From: Corynebacterium sp. 122RC1
GTDB lineage: Bacteria; Actinomycetota; Actinomycetes; Mycobacteriales; Mycobacteriaceae
Direction: 5' to 3'
Length of the DNA: 64,000 nt
Assembly (NCBI RefSeq): GCF_024580955.1
Contig: NZ_JANIKD010000006.1
Coordinates: 62,001-126,000 of the forward strand
Part shown: positions 60,443 through 64,000 of the stretch, piece by piece
Numbering within the stretch: position 1 is the first letter of the stretch
Layout: every line of letters starts with the position of its first letter
The notes under the pieces: generated by a model
The model's input: only the letters and a program-made list of their open reading frames with translations
Databases searched by the model: none
Told to the model about the DNA's origin: nothing
Translations under genes and position numbers: made by a program

Positions 60443-61207
60443 CTAAGAACCCAGTTCATCTTTGAGCTCGGCCTTGAGCAGATTTGCGTGCAGTGACACC
60501 ATCAGTGCGCTCACTTGCTGGGAAAGCTCGCGGGCCTCGTGCTTTGCACCTTCGCCCTTTTGGTGCGCCAATGGCTTGACCGCGCGGGAAACCAAATCTG
60601 CCTGGCGGGCTGCTGTGTTGCGCAAGTTCTTCAAGTGGCGGGTGTCAATGCCAAATGCTTCAAGCTGAACGGCCAGTGCGGCGGTTTGGGCGTCTTCGGC
60701 GTCGAAGTACCCAGAGGCGTCTGCGTCAATCACCCCACCTTTAGCCAGCGCTCGCACCTGCTCAACTGTGACCTCGGCGCGCGCTGCAAGGTCAGCTTCG
60801 CTGAGTCGCGTTGCCCCGGCGGTGCCACGGAACTTCTCGGGGCTCACCACCGGCGCACTTGGCTCAACCTGCGGCGTGATGGCGGTGACAAGGCCAGAGT
60901 CCATTGCCTCCAGTTGCTCACGGATCACTTTCAGCGGCAGGTAGGCGTCACGCTGGGTGGTGAGGATGAAGCGGAGCCGGTCAACGTCAGCCTGGGTGAA
61001 GCGGCGGTAGCCACTAGCCGTGCGTTGTGGGGAGATGAGCCCTTCAGATTCCAGGAAGCGGATTTTAGAAACGGTCACGTCGGGAAACTCAGCAGTGAGC
61101 TGCTGCAGTACCACTCCAATGGCCATGGTCTTTGGAGCTTTCGCCGGAATTACTGCGCGCGAAGCGCCAGCCGAAGCTGGTGTTGCTTTCTGAGGTACTG
61201 CGCCCAT
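60443..61207 (-). CDS. ftsR: MerR-family regulator FtsR (Rv1828-like)
   Basis: A 254-residue protein: an Ala/Pro-rich N-terminus, then the MerR HTH (MAIGVVLQQLTAEFPDVTVSKI, RFLESEGLISPQRTASGYRRFTQADVDRL, quoted as FLESEGLISPQRT and GYRRFTQADVDRL), ILTTQRDAYLPLKVIREQL, and a C-terminal helical region. In C. glutamicum the homologue (Cg1631) activates ftsZ. It follows garA after 47 bp and is probably cotranscribed. The divergent ATG at 61207 has a GGGAAAG stretch upstream. Confidence 0.9.
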   Translation of the reverse strand: MGAVPQKATPASAGASRAVIPAKAPKTMAIGVVLQQLTAEFPDVTVSKIRFLESEGLISPQRTASGYRRFTQADVDRLRFILTTQRDAYLPLKVIREQLEAMDSGLVTAITPQVEPSAPVVSPEKFRGTAGATRLSEADLAARAEVTVEQVRALAKGGVIDADASGYFDAEDAQTAALAVQLEAFGIDTRHLKNLRNTAARQADLVSRAVKPLAHQKGEGAKHEARELSQQVSALMVSLHANLLKAELKDELGS

Positions 61208-61254
61208 CTACTTCTTTCCCTTGTCCCTACAACTACTTCCTACAACCGCGTTCT

Positions 61255-61686
61255 TTAGGCTGCTGGACCCGCCAGGAACACCAGGCGGAACTTGCCAATC
61301 TGAACCTCGTCGCCAGTGGACAGCGGAGAGGAGTTGCGTGGCTCGCGGTTCACGTAGGTTCCGTTGAGGCTTCCCACGTCCACTACCTCAAACTGGCCGT
61401 CATTGATGCGGAACTCTGCGTGGCGGCGGGACACGGTGACGTCATCCAAGAAGATGTCTGAGTCCGGGTGGCGGCCAGCGGTGGTGGTTTCACGATCCAA
61501 CAGGAAACGTGCACCAGCGTTTGGCCCACGCTTTACCACGAGCATGCCTGCACCTGCTGGTGGGGTGACATCAGTGCCAGACGCTGGGGACGCGCTTGCA
61601 CCGGACTCCATCTCCTTGAGCAGGTCTGCGCGGAACACAGAGGTGGTTTCCACCTGCATATCTGGAGTCACGTTGTTGTCACTCAT
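61255..61686 (-). CDS. odhI: FHA-domain regulator GarA/OdhI
   Basis: A phospho-switch inhibiting 2-oxoglutarate dehydrogenase and activating glutamate-producing enzymes. 143 residues: an N-terminal regulatory tail with Thr14-Thr15 in VETTSVFRADLL, the PknG/PknA-B sites, then an FHA domain with RGPNAGARFLLDRETTTAGRHPDSDIFLDD (quoted as TTAGRHPDSDIF), VSRRHAEFRI and VGSLNGTYVNREP. GGAGG precedes ATG 61686; TAAGAT (forward 61759-61764) is a likely -10. Confidence 0.96.
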   Translation of the reverse strand: MSDNNVTPDMQVETTSVFRADLLKEMESGASASPASGTDVTPPAGAGMLVVKRGPNAGARFLLDRETTTAGRHPDSDIFLDDVTVSRRHAEFRINDGQFEVVDVGSLNGTYVNREPRNSSPLSTGDEVQIGKFRLVFLAGPAA

Positions 61687-62068
61687 TGTTCAACCTCCAA
61701 GTTGATTGCTCATGGCATCCAATCGCCTCTGATTGCACGCACTGATTCAATGCTTCATATCTTAGCCAGCTTCCCCCTACACTACGCCAACCTAAACAAA
61801 ATCGTGGGGCACCCGAACGCTGTGACCATGCCCTTACCTGGAAGGATATGGGCTCGCTGAGAATTGAAAACGCAGCCACATAGTTCGGACATAGTTCAAC
61901 CGCCGCAATACACCCGCAATCCACCTCAGCGCGGGCAGCAAAGCCTAGGCAGGTGGCCGGCTCAAGAATGTGTGGGGAAGTTCCCCCAAACTTCACCCAC
62001 GCAGGCGCGCCGCGCTCGGTTTCAAGCACCGCACGCAAAGAGCAGCTTCCGACGCTCCCCTCTCCCCT
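61687..62068. other. 382-bp region between odhI and secA2
   Basis: No gene is supported. It holds the odhI promoter candidate (minus TAAGAT, 61759-61764), a CAATC/GATTG inverted repeat in its leader (about 61719-61735), and two direct copies of ACATAGTTC (61878-61886 and 61889-61897). secA2 ends at 62069; no strong terminator for it was found. Confidence 0.5.
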
Positions 62069-64000
62069 TTAACGGAATATATTGCCAATGCCCCGCAGTA
62101 CTCCGTTGCCGGAGTTTTGGAGCGGGTTATCGGACACCATGTACGTCCAGGTGGCGGAGGGGCGTATCAGGCCGGCATCCTCAAGGTGCGCCCCTGCGGC
62201 GTCAATAGCAACCGTTCCAAACGTTTCCACGGCCTCATCCACTGCGCGCTGGGCCAGCTCTTTGAACTCGCGCACGGCGATGCGGTGGAACTCGTCAATT
62301 GGGGTTTCCCTCGCGATGGCGCGCAGGTGGATGGACTCACGGACGTCATCCATAAGGGCCAGGTGCTCACTCCAGGCGTTGTCCAAGTGAAACAGCATGA
62401 TTTCTCTCGCCGCCTGCTCCAACACCTCACCAGCAACCTCACCCTGCAACTGCTCAGCCCGCTGCGGGTTCGCCGCAGCCAGCTCCTCCCAGGCTTGGTT
62501 ACTCTCCAAGATGTTCTTGCGCCGTTCCACAATGATTTCGCGCTGGTCCGCCAGCAGTTGGTTGTACTTCCACGTCTGGGCGTGGATTTCCAACAGCTCA
62601 CCTTCGGTGACGCGCTGGCAATGGCCAATGAAGTTTTCCACCTTTTTGGACTGGATCAGCCCGGTGGCGTCTGGGGTTGCCCCGATCTCTGCGCCGTCGC
62701 CACCCGCTAGCAGCAGATCATCTTCCAGGGACACATAAAATTGCGACATGCCGGGGTCGCCTTGGCGCCCTGCACGCCCGCGGAGTTGGTTGTCCAGGCG
62801 CTGCGTGCGGTAGCGGCTGGTGCCAATCACCGCCAGCCCACCGGCGGCTACAACTTCCTCATAGGTTGCTCCGTCCACCCCACCAAGGCGAATGTCGGTG
62901 CCGCGTCCGGCCATCTGCGTAGACACCGTGACCTGCCCGAGCCCGCCTGCTTGGGCGATGATTGCGGCCTCGTGTGCGTCGTTCTTCGCATTCAGTACCG
63001 CCGCCTGGATGTCATGTTCCTCGAGTGCCTGCGCCAGGGCTTCGGACTCGGCGACGTCCTGGGTGCCCACGAGCACGGGCTGCCCGGTGGCGTGGATCGC
63101 GGCAATATCGGAAACAATCGCTTGGAACTTCTCAGTGGCGGTGGCGTACACACGATCCGCGTAGTCATTGCGGATGTTGGGCACGTTGGGTTCGATCCGG
63201 GAAATGTGCAGGTTGTAAAACTGGCGGAGTTGGTCGGTGGCTTCAACGGCGGTGCCGGTCATGCCGCACACCAGCGGGTAACGCCCCATGAGAGCCTGGA
63301 TGGTGATGGTGTCCAGAATCTTGCCGCCCTCGGTTACCGCCAGGCCCTCTTTGGCTTCCACCGCAGCCTGCACGCCGTCGGGCCAGCGCTGCAATTGCGC
63401 TACGCGGCCCTTGGAGGCGTCAATGAGCGCCACTTTGCCTTCGCGAACAATGTAGTGGACATCTCGGTGGACCAGCGCGTGTGCATGCAGCGCCAGGTTC
63501 ACCTGCACAAGGGTGCTGCCCACATGCTCTGAGTCGTAGAGGCTGTGAATCCCCAGCGCCTGCTCCACGGCGTGGGCGCCTGCCTCGGTGAGGTGTGCGG
63601 TGCGGGCGTCGTCGCTTACCGTGAAGTGCTCTTTTTCCTTGAGTCGCCGCACCACCTGTGTGATCCTGCCGCGCGGCGCCTCGCCCGGTGCGCTGCCGGC
63701 GAGGACCAGGGGCACCAGCGCTTCGTCGATAAGCACGGAGTCGGCCTCGTCCACAATCGCCACGTCAGGCGCGGCAACTACGGCGTCCTCACTGCGGGTG
63801 ATCAGTTGGTCGCGCAGCACGTCAAAGCCCAGCTCATTTACGGGGCCGTACACGACGTTTGCAAGGTACGCTTGCCGACGCTCCCCCGGCCCCATTTCCT
63901 CCGCGATGTGGGAGGAGCTCAAGCCGAAGAACTCCACGAGCGGGCCCATCCACTCCCGGTCACGCCCGGCCAAGTATTCATTCACGGTAACCACATGCAC
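62069..64000 (-). CDS. secA2: Accessory Sec ATPase SecA2 (N-terminus beyond the window)
   Basis: A cytosolic ATPase driving export of a subset of proteins. 643 codons are visible; the gene runs past base 64000, so the Walker A/nucleotide-binding start is missing. Visible: VTVNEYLAGRDREWMGPL, DEADS in IVDEADSVLIDEA, YPLVCGMTGTAVEATDQLRQFY, GTQDVAESEALAQAL, STQMAGRGTDIRLGG, and a helical scaffold ending ...GIGNIFR. It stops without the Cys/His zinc tail of SecA1 and so fits SecA2. Location next to garA/odhI matches Rv1821-Rv1827. Confidence 0.93.
   Translation of the reverse strand: MHVVTVNEYLAGRDREWMGPLVEFFGLSSSHIAEEMGPGERRQAYLANVVYGPVNELGFDVLRDQLITRSEDAVVAAPDVAIVDEADSVLIDEALVPLVLAGSAPGEAPRGRITQVVRRLKEKEHFTVSDDARTAHLTEAGAHAVEQALGIHSLYDSEHVGSTLVQVNLALHAHALVHRDVHYIVREGKVALIDASKGRVAQLQRWPDGVQAAVEAKEGLAVTEGGKILDTITIQALMGRYPLVCGMTGTAVEATDQLRQFYNLHISRIEPNVPNIRNDYADRVYATATEKFQAIVSDIAAIHATGQPVLVGTQDVAESEALAQALEEHDIQAAVLNAKNDAHEAAIIAQAGGLGQVTVSTQMAGRGTDIRLGGVDGATYEEVVAAGGLAVIGTSRYRTQRLDNQLRGRAGRQGDPGMSQFYVSLEDDLLLAGGDGAEIGATPDATGLIQSKKVENFIGHCQRVTEGELLEIHAQTWKYNQLLADQREIIVERRKNILESNQAWEELAAANPQRAEQLQGEVAGEVLEQAAREIMLFHLDNAWSEHLALMDDVRESIHLRAIARETPIDEFHRIAVREFKELAQRAVDEAVETFGTVAIDAAGAHLEDAGLIRPSATWTYMVSDNPLQNSGNGVLRGIGNIFR

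Overview
The window is a GC-rich actinobacterial chromosome segment that fits the genus Corynebacterium. It carries a pup/dop/pafA/ARC pupylation locus with no proteasome genes, a GarA/OdhI FHA protein with the ETTSVF phosphosite, RbpA, SecA2, separate Ppm1 and Lnt genes, WYL regulators PafB/PafC next to TatA/TatC, and many genes whose ATG sits about 7 nt after a TANNNT -10 box (leaderless transcripts). From memory, gene order matches blocks of M. tuberculosis (Rv2124c-Rv2070c, Rv1841c-Rv1854c, Rv2050-Rv2066, Rv1821-Rv1830) and C. glutamicum around cg1628-cg1701. I cannot name the species. No prophage, insertion sequence, CRISPR array, rRNA or convincing tRNA was seen.

Layout. 1-4.2 kb: 3' part of B12-dependent metH, a HAD hydrolase, hisE and hisG. 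4.2-10 kb: a DcuA/DcuB-type C4-dicarboxylate antiporter, aspartase AspA and formate-THF ligase, with long structured leaders. 10-13.2 kb: RecB-like Fe-S nuclease (minus), M18 aminopeptidase and tRNA m1A58 methyltransferase TrmI. 13.3-20.2 kb: ARC/Mpa ATPase, dop, pup, pafA, pafB, pafC. 20.4-24.7 kb: tatA, tatC and a HelY-type helicase. 24.7-30.1 kb: a small trypsin-like protease (minus), Xaa-Pro peptidase, SDR, cobL, cobM, cobK. 30.1-38 kb, mostly minus: VWA protein, an uncharacterised protein, two CNNM/CorC-type CBS proteins, DEAD-box helicase, gnd. 38.3-42.5 kb: thioesterase, SAM methyltransferase, ndh (minus) and a CFA-synthase-like protein with a degenerate SAM motif. 42.7-48.2 kb: small membrane protein plus YceI, a zinc-binding protein, rbpA, ppm1, lnt, fxsA. 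48.4-55.9 kb: cobN behind a cobalamin riboswitch (minus), divergent from cobG-cobH-cobIJ. 55.9-58.4 kb: HTH_42 protein and a DUF1624/DUF418-like membrane protein. 58.9-64 kb, minus: MerR regulator (Rv1830-like), DUF151 protein, ftsR, garA/odhI and a partial secA2.

How the genes work together. Two separated cob clusters encode much of the aerobic corrin pathway (CobI, G, J, M, K, L, H, N). The product would serve MetH, whose gene opens the window, and cobN is under a B12 riboswitch. DcuA plus AspA would import aspartate, release ammonia and fumarate, and export succinate or fumarate, a fumarate-respiration module. The pupylation operon tags and de-tags proteins. Since ARC lacks the C-terminal GQYL-type proteasome-docking motif and no 20S genes are visible, the fate of pupylated proteins is probably unfolding rather than proteasomal degradation, as reported for corynebacteria.

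The most distinctive signals are: the riboswitch leader of cobN with a coupled 11-codon upstream ORF; widespread leaderless promoters; the CFA-synthase homologue without a normal SAM-binding loop; a GTCCCGA heptamer tandem repeat between cobN and fxsA; a possible dual start in aspA; a perfect 10-bp direct repeat upstream of the rbpA promoter; and a 534-bp hairpin-rich gap at 58.4-58.9 kb. I found no convincing wholly new multi-gene system.
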